Shown: in pieces, positions 62,953 to 64,000 of the stretch
Layout of the letters: every line of letters begins with the position of its first letter
Position numbering within the stretch: position 1 is the stretch's first letter
Source: Ricordea florida
Taxonomy: Eukaryota; Cnidaria; Anthozoa; Corallimorpharia; Ricordeidae
Direction: 5' to 3'
Assembly (NCBI GenBank): GCA_949710005.1
Contig: OX453272.1
Location: forward strand, 15,525,494-15,589,493
Length of the DNA: 64,000 nt
Translations under genes and position numbers: made by a program
The notes under the pieces: model-generated
Databases searched by the model: none
What the model was told of the DNA's origin: nothing
The model's input: the letters and a program-made list of their open reading frames with translations, nothing else

Positions 62953-64000
62953 ATGGCGGACAAAAGGCCGTCACGTTCGGAATTATTAGCATATTTCCAA
63001 CCAAGACAAAAGCGGTCAAAGCAGATTTCCTCGTCAGAAAGTCAGTTGTAGAATAGAAGGAACATTTCTCCACGTTTGAACTTAAGGTGATCCCCTTGTT
63101 TTGCACTGCGCAACCTCTTCCGCGCATAACATTGAGACATCCAAGATGAGGCTTTGGATGAAGGCTGTGAAGCCTGTGGGGCAGCTCTACGGCTCTCTGA
63201 CTGCATAAAAGAAACACTGTCTGGGCTAGGATCACTACTCTACATATGTTGTTCGAATTCCGAGTGTGGAGAGACAAATATCTGTCGAACAAATAAGACC
63301 CACTGTAGCACCGGAACAACGCGAGGGAGACCGATATTTAATGTAAACACGAAGCTCGCTGCAGGTTTGTTTACTTTTCATGTTGTTAAAAATATTGCTT
63401 TCCACAATTAAAGCATCCATTTAACATCTAGCCAATTTTTTTAATAAGTTGAATCGACGTATTTATAGGGATGCTACACGCAGGCATAGGGCCTACCCAC
63501 GTAAACGAGTTGTTGTCATGTATCAATGTACCATCAGTAGGAGAGTCCACGCTGAAGGCTCGCGAAAGGGAAGTAGGGCCCCAAATTGAAAAGTTGGCAA
63601 AGGAATCATGCCTGGAAAGTTTAGAAAGTGAAAGAAACCTGTGGAAAGAGGATAGTGAAAAGGAAAATGTGGCGATAGGAGCGTCATATGACATGGGATG
63701 GCAAAAAAGGGGAAAAGCCCACAACAGCCTGACAGGTACACTGTAAATTCTACATCTGAAAGAATTGAAGAGGGTGCATTTGGATATGCATTTTCATAGG
63801 ATGCTGCTGTTTTTTTCTCTGGGTTGTTCTTTAGCTTACTGGCAGTTTTCGTGTCCTGGCCAATAGTCAAAGTTAATTAAATAAGTAAGTAAGTAATAAA
63901 TAAATAAATAAAATACATCCCTATTTTCACTACTAGGTGTTGGCTCCATGGTTGGCCTAAGAACTGGCAGGGTGATTTGCTATGGTTCAAGGTCAAAAAG
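62953..64000 (+). CDS. Mutator-like transposase gene, 5' exons, runs off window
   Basis: Predicted exons are 62953-63040 (MADKRPSRSELLAYFQPRQK), about 63137-63364 (CEACGAALRLSDCIKE, CSNSECGETNICRTNKTH, RGRPIFNVNTKLA), 63469-63735 (MLHAGIGPTHVNELLSCINV, STLKAREREVGPQIEKLAKE, GASYDMGWQKRGKAHNS) and 63937 to beyond 64000 (GSMVGLRTGRVICYGS). Introns are GT-AG and phases agree; the second acceptor could also be at 63146. The layout matches the Mutator-like transposase domain common in cnidarian genomes: a zinc-binding front part and an Asp in SYDMGWQ as a likely catalytic residue. No lesion is seen in this part. It could be a live transposon or a domesticated gene. Confidence 0.75.

Overview
The window looks like repeat-rich nuclear DNA of a marine invertebrate, most likely an anthozoan cnidarian. 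Spliced genes with GT-AG introns, Polinton-type DNA, Penelope-like elements with GIY-YIG nucleases, Helitrons, Harbinger and Ginger relics and many AT microsatellites all point that way. Species was not determined. One 200-base run of N (48801-49000) marks a scaffold gap.

Region 1 (1-12.3 kb) is a decayed Polinton/adintovirus-like element, more GC-rich than its surroundings. It holds a protein-primed-type family B DNA polymerase (+), a convergent retroviral-type integrase (-), three small proteins (-), a packaging-type ATPase (-), a double-jelly-roll capsid candidate (-), two membrane-protein genes, a 466-codon unknown (-) and a possible minor capsid gene (+). Nearly all the long genes carry a frameshift or stop. 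Six genes share a TATA-rich motif 1-5 bases before an ATGG start. No maturation protease and no terminal inverted repeats were found.

Region 2 (12.3-18.8 kb) holds a Penelope GIY-YIG fragment joined to another repeat, Harbinger relics (Myb/SANT-like gene and HARBI1-like transposase), a tRNA-derived SINE relic and a near-perfect 76-bp palindrome.

Region 3 (19-25.3 kb) is a decayed Helitron with an OTU protease preceded by a 2A-like NPGP motif, a HUH replication initiator and a Pif1-type helicase.

Region 4 (25.3-51.2 kb) is dominated by copies of a ~3 kb repeat whose minus-strand 3' end is a hairpin followed by CTAG and then T, as in Helitrons. Nested in or between the copies are a 5'-truncated LINE with a matching empty site, a second LINE fragment, a hammerhead-ribozyme-bearing palindrome, a HECT (G2E3-like) pseudogene, a Helentron-type helicase-endonuclease tail, a SWIM zinc-finger gene fragment, and a Penelope element whose 3' region is present in two inverted copies, each with a hammerhead core.

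Region 5 (52.2-56.75 kb) contains a seven-exon gene with splice phases that agree throughout (predicted 561 residues), of unknown function. Region 6 (56.8-64 kb) holds a Ginger-like relic (integrase, Ulp1-like protease, PHD finger), a cluster of palindromic GGGGTCA motifs, another Penelope relic, a DUF3504/Crypton-like fragment and a spliced Mutator-like transposase gene running off the right end.
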